64,000 nt of DNA, taken from contig NZ_VDEZ01000005.1 in the NCBI RefSeq assembly GCF_017922435.1, positions 62,001 through 126,000 of the forward strand, given 5' to 3'. Both the position numbers and the translations under genes were made by a program. Shown here piece by piece: positions 48,009 through 54,781 of the stretch. Origin of the DNA: Thalassospira sp. ER-Se-21-Dark (GTDB lineage Bacteria > Pseudomonadota > Alphaproteobacteria > Rhodospirillales > Thalassospiraceae). Under the pieces are notes generated by a model, which searched no databases, was not told the origin of the DNA, and saw nothing but the letters and a program-made list of their open reading frames with translations. Position 1 is the first letter of the stretch. The number at the start of each line of letters is the position of its first letter.

Positions 48009-48134
48009 GACCGGGCCTTTCGGCTATGGATCTGAATGTTATGCATGAAACCACAACGCCTGACGGGCGCGCTTGTTTCCGACGAATTGCGCCAGAACAA
48101 TGCAGACACGCCGCAACCATGCTGAGATCCCCCG

Positions 48135-48371
48135 ATGCCACAGCTTGATCTCGATAAACTCAAAGCAACCCTTGCCGCGCGAAGCCCCGGCCCGTTTCAT
48201 TTCCATGAAATCTATGGGCGTGACTGGGGAACGCTTTATATCGGCGACAAGGTCAAACTCGGCCACGCGTTCCTGAATGCCGTGCGCGCCGGGAAGCTTC
48301 CCGGCGTGATCGATACCGGCACCAAGAAAGGCGGCGGGCGATTATATCTTTGGAAACCGCGCGGGATTTAA
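48135..48371 (+). CDS. Small DUF1413-like protein next to a toxin-antitoxin pair
   Basis: A 78-residue protein. LYIGDKVKLGHAFLNAVRAGKLPGVIDTGTKKGGGRLY in parts fits the DUF1413 pattern (a W..L..G...KLG..F...V core). The function is unknown. It lies 74 bp before the antitoxin gene on the same strand and may belong to that cassette. Confidence 0.6.
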   Translation: MPQLDLDKLKATLAARSPGPFHFHEIYGRDWGTLYIGDKVKLGHAFLNAVRAGKLPGVIDTGTKKGGGRLYLWKPRGI

Positions 48372-48385
48372 ATCCGGATAAAGAT

Positions 48386-48406
48386 CGCATTTACAGCAAA
48401 AATGCG
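48386..48406. promoter_or_regulatory. Candidate operator of the Phd/RelE cassette
   Basis: CGCATTT, 7 bp, AAATGCG; perfect arms 40 bp ahead of the antitoxin start. Autoregulation by the antitoxin would use such a site. Confidence 0.45.
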
Positions 48407-48445
48407 CTAAAATCGCACTTTAAAAGATGCTTTAAAGGTGTGGCA

Positions 48446-48724
48446 ATGGATATCACCAAGGACATTCGTCCACTAACCGAGTTCAAACGCGAAACAGCGC
48501 AATTCACCAAACGGCTCAAGGAAACGGGTAAACCCGCCTTTCTGACCGTCAATGGCAAGGCAAGCCTCGTCGTAATGGATGCGGGCGCGTGGCAGGAGAT
48601 GCAAAACCGGCTTGAATACGCCGATAGCGTTGCTGGCATCCGCAGAGGGTTGACCCAGATTGATCAGGGCGAAGGGGAAGACGCCACGGATTTCTTTGCC
48701 ACGCTTTCCGACCCGGCAGCATAA
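48446..48724 (+). CDS. Phd/YefM-family antitoxin
   Basis: A 92-residue antitoxin. The N-terminal DNA-binding part (IRPLTEFKRETAQFTKRLKETGKPAFLTVNGKASLVVMDA in parts) has the Phd/YefM fold, including the TVNGKASLVVMD strand-turn-strand. The C-terminal tail would cover the toxin. AAGGTG precedes the ATG at 48446. The toxin gene starts 6 bp after its stop. Confidence 0.85.
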   Translation: MDITKDIRPLTEFKRETAQFTKRLKETGKPAFLTVNGKASLVVMDAGAWQEMQNRLEYADSVAGIRRGLTQIDQGEGEDATDFFATLSDPAA

Positions 48725-48730
48725 CCTGGC

Positions 48731-49054
48731 ATGAAGCATTACCGGGTGATCATCGCGCCCAACGCGGCGCAGGATATCCGCGAAGCATTTGAATGGTTTC
48801 GGATCGAAAACCCGGCCTACGCCAAGACTTGGCGAGACGGCCTGCGTACTGCGATAACAGCTCTTGAAACCTTGCCGTTCAAAAATCCGGTCGCCCCGGA
48901 AAGCAAGGAATTTGATGTTAAAATCCGCCAGCTTTTATACGGGCGCGGAACGCCGTGGCGGATCTTCTATAGCGTAAACGATCAACAGGTTTCGATCCTG
49001 CATATCCGTCATGGTCGGCAGGATTACTGGCGCCCAACCGATACGGACACCTGA
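48731..49054 (+). CDS. RelE/ParE-superfamily toxin
   Basis: A 107-residue toxin with the RelE/ParE fold: VIIAPNAAQDIREAFEWFRIENP at the start and a basic core with IRQLLYGRGTPWRIFYSV near 66-83. HIRHGRQDYWRP follows at the C-terminus. It could be an mRNA interferase or a gyrase inhibitor; the sequence does not decide. It is coupled to the Phd/YefM antitoxin. Confidence 0.85.
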   Translation: MKHYRVIIAPNAAQDIREAFEWFRIENPAYAKTWRDGLRTAITALETLPFKNPVAPESKEFDVKIRQLLYGRGTPWRIFYSVNDQQVSILHIRHGRQDYWRPTDTDT

Positions 49055-49069
49055 TCACAGCACAAATAT

Positions 49070-49429
49070 TTAGCGCAGATCTTTGGGCAGGATGTGAACA
49101 CCGTTTTCATCAAGGCGAATTTCATCGACCTTGGTCACGTGCTCCACCGACAGAACATCATACAAATGCGGGAACAGCGTGCCGCCACGGGCCGGTTCCC
49201 ATTTCAGTTTCGCGGCAATCGGCGCCACCGGCACCCGCAGAAGCTTCAAATGGTCCCGCCCGGCATAATGCAGCGCAAGCGTTGCGGCCAGCGTATCCTG
49301 GGTCGAGAAATGGATAAAGCCATCGGCAATATCATGGGGCGCACCGTCATATTGTCCGGCGCTGAGGGCTTCTGCCCATTCATCCGAACCCAATACGCGA
49401 TAGATCATGTCATCAGTTGTATTTGTCAT
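49070..49429 (-). CDS. DUF952-family protein
   Basis: A 119-residue protein of the DUF952 family: DGFIHFSTQDTLAATLALHYAG near residues 37-58 and LKWEPARGGTLFPHLYDVLSVEHV (in parts) near 73-96. The function is unknown. It faces the RelE gene tail to tail. Confidence 0.85.
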   Translation of the reverse strand: MTNTTDDMIYRVLGSDEWAEALSAGQYDGAPHDIADGFIHFSTQDTLAATLALHYAGRDHLKLLRVPVAPIAAKLKWEPARGGTLFPHLYDVLSVEHVTKVDEIRLDENGVHILPKDLR

Positions 49430-49466
49430 GGCGGGAATTTAGGCAGACACGGGCAAAACGGCAAGC

Positions 49467-50384
49467 CTATTTCATCTGATCCTTAAGCCAGCCCAAAAGC
49501 TGCGCATATCGCTCCGTCCTGGCAAATTCCGGGCTGCAGACCAGCCAATAGGCTGATTTCATCGGCACAGCCTTCCCGACCGGTTTCAAGAACCCTTGCG
49601 CGATATCGCCCTCGATCAGAAGCGTTCGGCCAAGCCCGATGCCCATGCCATTGATTGCCGCCTGCAACACCAGATCGGCACGATCAAAGGCCAATGCATT
49701 GCTGTGCGCATCAAGCCTCACCCCCGCCTTCGCCGCGTAATAATCCCAACTGAAATCCGTGCCATCACGCTCCCCCACCGCATCCTTGAGTAAGGTAACG
49801 TCAAGATCGCCAAGAACATCTTCAAGCCCCCTGCCCACAGCGACATAGCCCGGACGGGCAACCGGCATGATCTCTGCCTTTTTAATCAGTGTTGAATGCA
49901 GCCCCGGATAGGGCCCCGCACCAAAACGGATGGCGGCATCAATGGTGCCCCGGGTGAAATCCACTGGCCGGTCATTAACATCAAGCGCCACCTCAAGCCC
50001 CGCCTGCTGCGCCGAGGCCAGATTGGGCAGCACCCATTTCATCGCCAGCGCGGATGCCACCGACAGGCGCACCGTGCCCGCGGTCCGGAATTTCTCCAGC
50101 CGGTCAAACGCCGCGTCCCAGACATCCACCGTTTCAAGCGCGGCTGCGCACAGCACCTTGCCATATTCGGTCGGGGTGATCTGGCGCGTTGTGCGCGCAA
50201 ACAGGGCAAAGCCAAGCGCCTCTTCAAGCTGGGTGATCCGGTGACTGACCGCCGATTGATGCACGCCAAGCTTTTCGGCGGCCTTGCTGAAACTGTGTTC
50301 GCTGGCAATCGCGGCCAGCACCGGGGCCAGCGGGATCACCCGCGCCATCAGATCGCCCCGTGACATTTCATGAGGTTTCTTCAT
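49467..50384 (-). CDS. LysR-family transcriptional regulator (GcvA-like)
   Basis: A 305-residue LysR protein with an N-terminal winged helix (AAIASEHSFSKAAEKLGVHQSAVSHRITQLEEALGFALFARTTRQITPTEYG in parts). The effector domain resembles the GcvA group (FTRGTIDAAIRFGAGPYPGL). It is divergent from the PhzF gene, 73 bp away, so it probably regulates it. Starts at 50366 or 50348 are also possible. Confidence 0.88.
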   Translation of the reverse strand: MKKPHEMSRGDLMARVIPLAPVLAAIASEHSFSKAAEKLGVHQSAVSHRITQLEEALGFALFARTTRQITPTEYGKVLCAAALETVDVWDAAFDRLEKFRTAGTVRLSVASALAMKWVLPNLASAQQAGLEVALDVNDRPVDFTRGTIDAAIRFGAGPYPGLHSTLIKKAEIMPVARPGYVAVGRGLEDVLGDLDVTLLKDAVGERDGTDFSWDYYAAKAGVRLDAHSNALAFDRADLVLQAAINGMGIGLGRTLLIEGDIAQGFLKPVGKAVPMKSAYWLVCSPEFARTERYAQLLGWLKDQMK

Positions 50385-50457
50385 CTATATATGAGTCCGC
50401 AATCCCTGCCAGATCGATTAAAACAGCCTCAACACAGATTTTAGCAGGAATATAGAC

Positions 50458-51369
50458 ATGAGTACATCTCAAGAAATACCCCAAACCATCCCGGTGCAGA
50501 TCGTCAATGCGTTTGTGAAAAACGGAACGGGCGGCAACCCGGCCGGTGTCGTGCTGGATGCCGATCACTATAGCGACGCGCAAAAGCTGTTGATCGCGCA
50601 GAAAGTCGGGCTTTCCGAAACCGCCTTTGTCTCGAAATCCGAGAGTTGCGGCATCAAGCTTGATTTCTTTACGCCCACCAAACGCATCGCCCATTGCGGC
50701 CATGCCACCATCGCAACCTTTTCCTACCTTGCCGCACTGCAACGCTTTGGCGATGGCGAGACATCAAAGGAAACCGTCGATGGCCCGCGCAAGATCATCC
50801 TTGATCACGGCATGGCCTATATGGAGCAACTCGCCCCGACCTACACCCCGGCCAACAGTTGGGTTGATCAGGGTGTAACACTTGATGATGTGCTGAACCC
50901 CCTGTCGATCACGTCTAATGACCTCGATGACCGCGCCCGCCCGGTGCTGGTCAATACCGGCAATAACTTCATCGTCATTGCGGTGAAAGACCAGGCGACA
51001 CTCGCCAACATCACACCCGATCAGGACGCCATCAACACGATCAGCGAGAAGCTGGATCTGATCGGCTATTACATCTTCACCACCGAAACCGACGAAACCG
51101 CGATTGACGCCACCACCCGTATGTTCGCCCCGCGCTATGGCATCACCGAGGAAGCCGCCACCGGCATGGCCGCCGGCCCGCTGGCCTGCGTGCTCCATGA
51201 CCTGCTCGGCATCAAAAAGGACACGTTCCTGATCGCCCAGGGCGCATTCATGACCGAACCGTCACCAAGCGAAATCAGGGTCACGCTGGAGCTTAAAGAC
51301 GGACGCATCACCGGCCTTCTGGCAGGGGGCAAAGGCAAGGTGATGAAGAGCCTTGAGATCAATATCTAA
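50458..51369 (+). CDS. PhzF-family isomerase/epimerase
   Basis: A 303-residue protein of the PhzF fold. IVNAFVKNGTGGNPAGVVLDAD at the start and LSETAFVSKS give the active-site region with the catalytic glutamate. FFTPTKRIAHCGHATIA is at about 66-82, and the second half repeats the fold with EEAATGMAAGPLACVL. Family members isomerise diverse metabolites; the reaction here is unknown. AGGA lies about 9 bases upstream of the ATG. Confidence 0.88.
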   Translation: MSTSQEIPQTIPVQIVNAFVKNGTGGNPAGVVLDADHYSDAQKLLIAQKVGLSETAFVSKSESCGIKLDFFTPTKRIAHCGHATIATFSYLAALQRFGDGETSKETVDGPRKIILDHGMAYMEQLAPTYTPANSWVDQGVTLDDVLNPLSITSNDLDDRARPVLVNTGNNFIVIAVKDQATLANITPDQDAINTISEKLDLIGYYIFTTETDETAIDATTRMFAPRYGITEEAATGMAAGPLACVLHDLLGIKKDTFLIAQGAFMTEPSPSEIRVTLELKDGRITGLLAGGKGKVMKSLEINI

Positions 51370-51417
51370 CAACACGCCCTTCCTGGCGCTTCTGCGAACA
51401 TGCAGGAGCGCCATAAC

Positions 51418-51433
51418 TTTACCCATAAGTAAA
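51418..51433. promoter_or_regulatory. hipBA operator 1
   Basis: TTTAC, 6 bp, GTAAA. First of three identical-pattern sites (TTAC-N6-GTAA) in front of hipB, each 49 bp apart. Likely HipB binding sites. Confidence 0.7.
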
Positions 51434-51466
51434 AATCACACAGAACAAAGCCTCAAACCGCTCTAT

Positions 51467-51482
51467 CTTACCCATAGGTAAA
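51467..51482. promoter_or_regulatory. hipBA operator 2
   Basis: CTTACCCATAGGTAAA: the second TTAC-N6-GTAA site, exactly 49 bp after the first. Confidence 0.7.
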
Positions 51483-51514
51483 CTTTCCTTTACTTCCACC
51501 TCCAATTCGATTAA

Positions 51515-51532
51515 ATTTACTCACAGGTAAAT
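51515..51532. promoter_or_regulatory. hipBA operator 3
   Basis: ATTTAC, 6 bp, GTAAAT: the third and most symmetric site, 49 bp after the second and directly before the hipB ribosome site. Confidence 0.7.
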
Positions 51533-51544
51533 TTGGAGGATGCT

Positions 51545-51805
51545 GTGCACATCACCCGCATGGATCAGCTTGGCCCGGAAATTCGCAAAACCCGCAAGGC
51601 CCTTGGCCTGTCCCAGACCGACCTTGCACTTGCCACGGGCCTGAGCATCAAGTTCCTCAGCCAGCTTGAAACCGGCAAGGCGGATAATCCAAGCTTCGCC
51701 AACATCCTTGATATCACCCGCGCGCTTGGCGGTCAGGTCAGGCTGGATTGGTCGGATATACCCACTGAAACCGCCCCCGCCCAAACCGGCGGAGGCCAGA
51801 CATGA
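51545..51805 (+). CDS. hipB: HipB-like antitoxin (XRE-family)
   Basis: An 86-residue DNA-binding antitoxin with a Cro/C1 helix-turn-helix (LGPEIRKTRKALGLSQTDLALATGLSIKFLSQLETGKADNPSFANILDI in parts). I chose the GTG at 51545, 5 bases after GGAGG; a TTG at 51533 would lie inside that site, and an ATG at 51560 is also possible. The stop overlaps the hipA start by 4 bases. Three palindromes upstream are probably its operators. Confidence 0.88.
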   Translation: MHITRMDQLGPEIRKTRKALGLSQTDLALATGLSIKFLSQLETGKADNPSFANILDITRALGGQVRLDWSDIPTETAPAQTGGGQT

Positions 51806-53127
51806 CCAAAACCCTTATGGTCCTTGCCAATGGCCGTGATCGGGTTGGCGTTCTGCAATCCGATGCGCGCGGCTATATGTCGTTTGAATATGACCAAGGC
51901 TGGCTTTCAAACCCGGCCGCCTATCCGGTTTCGCAAAGCATCCCGCTGTGCGAAGGCACGTTTGACAGCCAAGCCATCGAACCGTTCTTTGACGGGCTTT
52001 TGCCCGACAAGAAGGATGTCCGTCGCCAGATCGCAGCACTTTTTGACGTCGCGCCAAGTGACGAATTTGGCATGCTCGAACATATCGGGCGCGATTGCGC
52101 CGGGGCCTTGATGCTGGTGCCCGAGGTGCCCGATCACCCATCACTTTCCGCCGATGAACACGCCCCCCGCCTCGCCCCGATCTCAAGCGATGATCTTGCC
52201 AAACGCATTGCCGATCTGCCGCAAAGGCCGCTGTTTGTCGACGAGGACGAAGTCGTGCTGTCCCTGGCCGGGATGAATGACAAGGCCGCGGTTTATATTG
52301 ATCCCGATACGGGGGAAATCTCCCTGCCGATTGGCGGATATCCCAGCACCCATATCCTTAAAATTGATATCGAACGCTTGGCCGATTCCACCCGCACAGA
52401 GCATTTCTGCATGAAGCTGGCGCGCAAAATCGGGCTGGATGCCGCACACACCAGAATTCGCATCTATAATGATCGTCCGGTCCTGTTCGTCACCCGCTTT
52501 GACCGCGCCTATGCCAGAACATCCGATGGTGTGCGCGTCACCCGCCTGCATCAGGAAGACTTCTGTCAGGCGCTTGGGGTTAATCCCGATGTCAAATATG
52601 AAAAGCAGGGCGGACCGGACGTTGCCGCGATGTTTGCACTGACCAGACAGGCCAGCAGCATCCCCGCACGCGACATCCCCAAACTGCTGGGTTTTGTGAT
52701 TTTCAATTTCCTGATCGGCAACCCGGATGCGCATGCCAAGAACTATTCGCTGATCTATCGCCAACGTCCCGCGAACAGTAAACCAACGACTGTTCAAACG
52801 GCCATCAGCCCGCTTTATGACGTCAATAACGGCGCCGCTTTCCGCGATTGCTTCAAAAGCCAGCGCCCCCGCCTCGCTCAGTCCATCGGCGGATGTTTTG
52901 ATCCGACCGAACTGGATTGGCCCCACTGGGAAGCCCAGGCCCGCATGATCGGAAGCTCCCCCACCGCGCTTCGCAAGGCGTTGCTCACCATGGCAAAGAA
53001 ACTGCGCGAAACCATTGCCCCGTTGCGTAATGAACTGCGCGACACGGAGGCCGACAGCCCGCGCCTTGACCATATCGTTAACGATGTCTCGAACCGGTGT
53101 GAAGCCTGGATCACCAAACTCGGGTGA
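51802..53127 (+). CDS. hipA: HipA-like serine/threonine kinase toxin
   Basis: A 441-residue toxin kinase, the same length as E. coli HipA. The Gly-rich loop region is [14 protein letters not shown] near residues 152-164. The catalytic aspartate is Asp309 in [10 protein letters not shown], and the metal-binding Asp340 is in PLYDVNN. HipA kinases phosphorylate translation factors such as glutamyl-tRNA synthetase and cause growth arrest. All key residues are present, so it looks active. The last part of the gene (about 53050-53130) recurs as a diverged fragment at 54170-54250. Confidence 0.92.
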   Translation: MTKTLMVLANGRDRVGVLQSDARGYMSFEYDQGWLSNPAAYPVSQSIPLCEGTFDSQAIEPFFDGLLPDKKDVRRQIAALFDVAPSDEFGMLEHIGRDCAGALMLVPEVPDHPSLSADEHAPRLAPISSDDLAKRIADLPQRPLFVDEDEVVLSLAGMNDKAAVYIDPDTGEISLPIGGYPSTHILKIDIERLADSTRTEHFCMKLARKIGLDAAHTRIRIYNDRPVLFVTRFDRAYARTSDGVRVTRLHQEDFCQALGVNPDVKYEKQGGPDVAAMFALTRQASSIPARDIPKLLGFVIFNFLIGNPDAHAKNYSLIYRQRPANSKPTTVQTAISPLYDVNNGAAFRDCFKSQRPRLAQSIGGCFDPTELDWPHWEAQARMIGSSPTALRKALLTMAKKLRETIAPLRNELRDTEADSPRLDHIVNDVSNRCEAWITKLG

Positions 53128-53131
53128 TCGC

Positions 53132-53155
53132 ATGGATGATGATTTCGAGCGCCCG
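53132..53155 (+). pseudogene. Truncated 5' end of an ORF138-like gene after hipA
   Basis: Right after the hipA stop comes ATG with MDDDFERP, matching MDDEFELP at the start of the intact gene at 54258. Homology ends after about 8 codons, where a thiD fragment begins on the other strand. This marks a recombination junction. Confidence 0.6.
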
Positions 53156-53294
53156 GCGTGTTTCGCGCGACCACAGCCGTCATCGCCGACGCGGCATAGG
53201 TGCCAAGCGCCGGAAAGGTCTTGATATCGGCCTGTATTCCGGCCCCGCCCGACGGATCGGTGCCCGCAACCGTCAGAATATTGAAAACCCCGAT
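53148..53294 (-). pseudogene. thiD: thiD remnant (HMP/HMP-P kinase), N-terminal fragment only
   Basis: The minus strand reads [20 protein letters not shown] followed by [26 protein letters not shown]. This is the N-terminal 45 or so residues of ThiD, which phosphorylates hydroxymethylpyrimidine in thiamine synthesis. Homology then stops at the hipA-flanking sequence, so about 80% of the gene is missing. There is no ATG, GTG or TTG at the expected start; an ATC occupies the place after a GGAGG site. It follows the NUDIX gene in operon order behind a TPP riboswitch. Confidence 0.8.
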
Positions 53295-53338
53295 TACGCC
53301 TCCGCCCGATTACACCTCCGCCCGATTACACCGCCGAC
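53291..53338. repeat. Three tandem 16-bp repeats at the NUDIX/thiD junction
   Basis: Units CGATTACGCCTCCGCC, CGATTACACCTCCGCC and CGATTACACCGCCGAC. On the minus strand they duplicate a GGAGG ribosome-site sequence and a TAA stop. Slippage here may have disturbed the thiD start. Confidence 0.8.
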
Positions 53339-53811
53339 AGAATATCTGCCGCCTGCTGTGCAACCCATGCAACATCCTGGCTCAACGCAAGCCCGCCCCC
53401 GTCCAGATCAGCAACAGGAAACCAGCCCGCTTCAAGCGCATCATCGCCTGCAACCGGTTCTCCACTGGTCCACCGGCATAACATCGCAATCAGGATGAAG
53501 TGGTGCTGCAATTGTGCCCCTGCCCCCCGGTCAAAGGCATCCACCGCGGTCAAAACCCGAAGCGCTTCTGCCGATATGCCGGTTTCCTCGCGCAATTCGC
53601 GCAACGCGGCCTGTGGCAAAGTTTCACCGGCTTCAATCTTTCCGCCGGGAAATCCCCACATTCCCTGATCCGGCGGATTGGCCCGACGCACCAGCAAGAC
53701 ATGCTGATCACGGATAACAACGGCAATCACCGCCGCAATGGGCCGTACCGGCAACGAAGACGACGATGAGCGGGAAGATAAAGACTGGGAAGATAAAGAC
53801 TGGGCAGACAT
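53326..53811 (-). CDS. NUDIX hydrolase, behind a TPP riboswitch
   Basis: A 161-residue pyrophosphohydrolase. The Nudix box GGKIEAGETLPQAALREL followed by REETGI spans about residues 56-79 and is intact (REXXEE catalytic helix). The first 20 residues are serine-rich and partly encoded by a 15-bp tandem repeat. It is the first gene after the TPP riboswitch and precedes the thiD remnant. NUDIX enzymes such as NudJ can hydrolyse HMP-PP, and thiamine-linked NUDIX genes may clear damaged thiamine compounds; the role here is inferred from context. Confidence 0.85.
   Translation of the reverse strand: MSAQSLSSQSLSSRSSSSSLPVRPIAAVIAVVIRDQHVLLVRRANPPDQGMWGFPGGKIEAGETLPQAALRELREETGISAEALRVLTAVDAFDRGAGAQLQHHFILIAMLCRWTSGEPVAGDDALEAGWFPVADLDGGGLALSQDVAWVAQQAADILSAV
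53772..53801. repeat. 15-bp tandem repeat in the 5' end of the NUDIX gene
   Basis: GGGAAGATAAAGACT occurs twice in a row with a degenerate third copy after it. It encodes the Ser/Leu/Gln-rich N-terminus and keeps the frame. Confidence 0.75.
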
Positions 53812-53861
53812 AAAGATTGGCCTCGTCCGCTGAGACCGGCAAAGGACAGAACGCAGCAGTC

Positions 53862-53975
53862 CCGTCCCTTCGCCGGCATGATCCGGATCAGGTTCAAAGG
53901 GTCACTGCGCTGCCCATCATTCAAAAACCGGGCCGACAGACTCTCGACCCCCTGTCGGGGCTCCCCTCGGTGCGT
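53862..53975 (-). ncRNA. TPP (thi-box) riboswitch
   Basis: The minus strand holds the conserved thiamine pyrophosphate sensor. An ACCGAGGGGAGCC segment is at the 5' side, a GGGTCGAGAG (CUGAGA-type) junction follows, and the 3' hallmark is ACCCTTTGAACCTGATCCGG, then ATCATGCCGGCGAAGGGA. It lies about 50 bp ahead of the NUDIX gene, so high TPP should repress the NUDIX unit. The GG.GAGCC and TGAACCTGAT...GCCGGCG...GGGA elements are the diagnostic parts. Confidence 0.88.
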
Positions 53976-54058
53976 CTGCAATCATAACAGGCACCCCATC
54001 GAATACAACCTGCGGACATCAAGCGCTTCCGGACCACTCAACATGCCAGCCAAAAGCA

Positions 54059-54162
54059 TCACGGTAATTTCTTATCCGCACGCCGCTTAACCACACTCAC
54101 GCCCAGAACCCCCAGCGCAATACCCCGGATGGGGCTGGTATTGACCAGGGCGGCGATGATTT
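54059..54162 (-). pseudogene. Remnant of a phage 3TM holin gene (3' end)
   Basis: Positions 54061-54160 align without gaps to 57501-57600, with 11 differences by hand count (about 89% identity). They encode the last 30 or so residues of the same holin, including the final RADKKLP and its stop. The upstream three quarters of the gene are missing. It abuts a hipA fragment. This is a leftover of a related prophage or of an island rearrangement. Confidence 0.8.
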
Positions 54163-54169
54163 CCGAGGG

Positions 54170-54250
54170 ACCGACGCCGACAGCCCCGCCTTGACCTGAT
54201 CGTTGACGATGTCTCGAACCGGTGTGAAACTTGGATCAGAAAACTCGGGA
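54170..54250 (+). pseudogene. Remnant of a hipA 3' end
   Basis: GCCGACAGCC..GATGTCTCGAACCGGTGTGAA..TGGATCA..AAACTCGGG matches the tail of the intact hipA at about 53052-53125, with a few substitutions and a one-base deletion. The hipA stop codon is replaced (GGGTGA to GGGAGA). It directly precedes the intact ORF138, as hipA precedes its truncated copy. Confidence 0.75.
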
Positions 54251-54257
54251 GATCGCC

Positions 54258-54674
54258 ATGGATGATGAATTCGAACTCCCGCCGGGCATTGGCCCGCATA
54301 ATGACCGCGAACTGGAATTGATGCTGGCCGGGACAAAGCCGATGGCAATGTTCTCGGACGCCGTCCATGTCAGCGACTATTTCCCCGATGCCGATTTCGC
54401 CCCGCACGTCGCCGCAGGCCGGATCATCCGGGTTGAGGAAATCATCCCCCGCCCACCCCATGACATGCGCTACCTCTTCTTCGCCCTGCCCGGCGAGGAA
54501 TGGCGGATTGAGGGAGCCTTGGGTATGTGCCGCAATCTATGCGCTGGAAATGTAGCCGATCACGACGCAGATTCTGCGCGGATAGGGGAGTTGTTGGGGT
54601 ATTCGGCGGAAGAAATCACTGCCTTCCTGAGATTTTCAGAACGACACCAAAAAGCATTGTCAACAGAAACGTAA
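54258..54674 (+). CDS. Hypothetical protein, hipA-associated (138 aa)
   Basis: A 138-residue protein I do not recognise. It is acidic, with a DYFPDADFAPHVAAGRIIRVEEIIPRPPHDMRYLFFALPGEEWRIEG core (in parts) and a C-terminal helical SARIGELLGYSAEEITAFLRF. GGAG lies 7 bases before the ATG at 54258. Its first codons also occur just after intact hipA, so an ancestral hipBA-ORF138 operon is likely. A role connected to the toxin-antitoxin pair is possible but unproven. Confidence 0.65.
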   Translation: MDDEFELPPGIGPHNDRELELMLAGTKPMAMFSDAVHVSDYFPDADFAPHVAAGRIIRVEEIIPRPPHDMRYLFFALPGEEWRIEGALGMCRNLCAGNVADHDADSARIGELLGYSAEEITAFLRFSERHQKALSTET

Positions 54675-54781
54675 TATCAAACTGCACCCAAGCTCAGACT
54701 ATTGCTCCCAATCGCTTTATTAGCGAAGAGTAATCACTTACGATTTGCAACAGCCCCATAGAACCAGTTTGATTGCTAGAG

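Noticed and set aside
52878-53183. Minus-strand frame beginning [12 protein letters not shown]
   Set aside because: Only its first residues are the thiD remnant; the rest is antisense to hipA.
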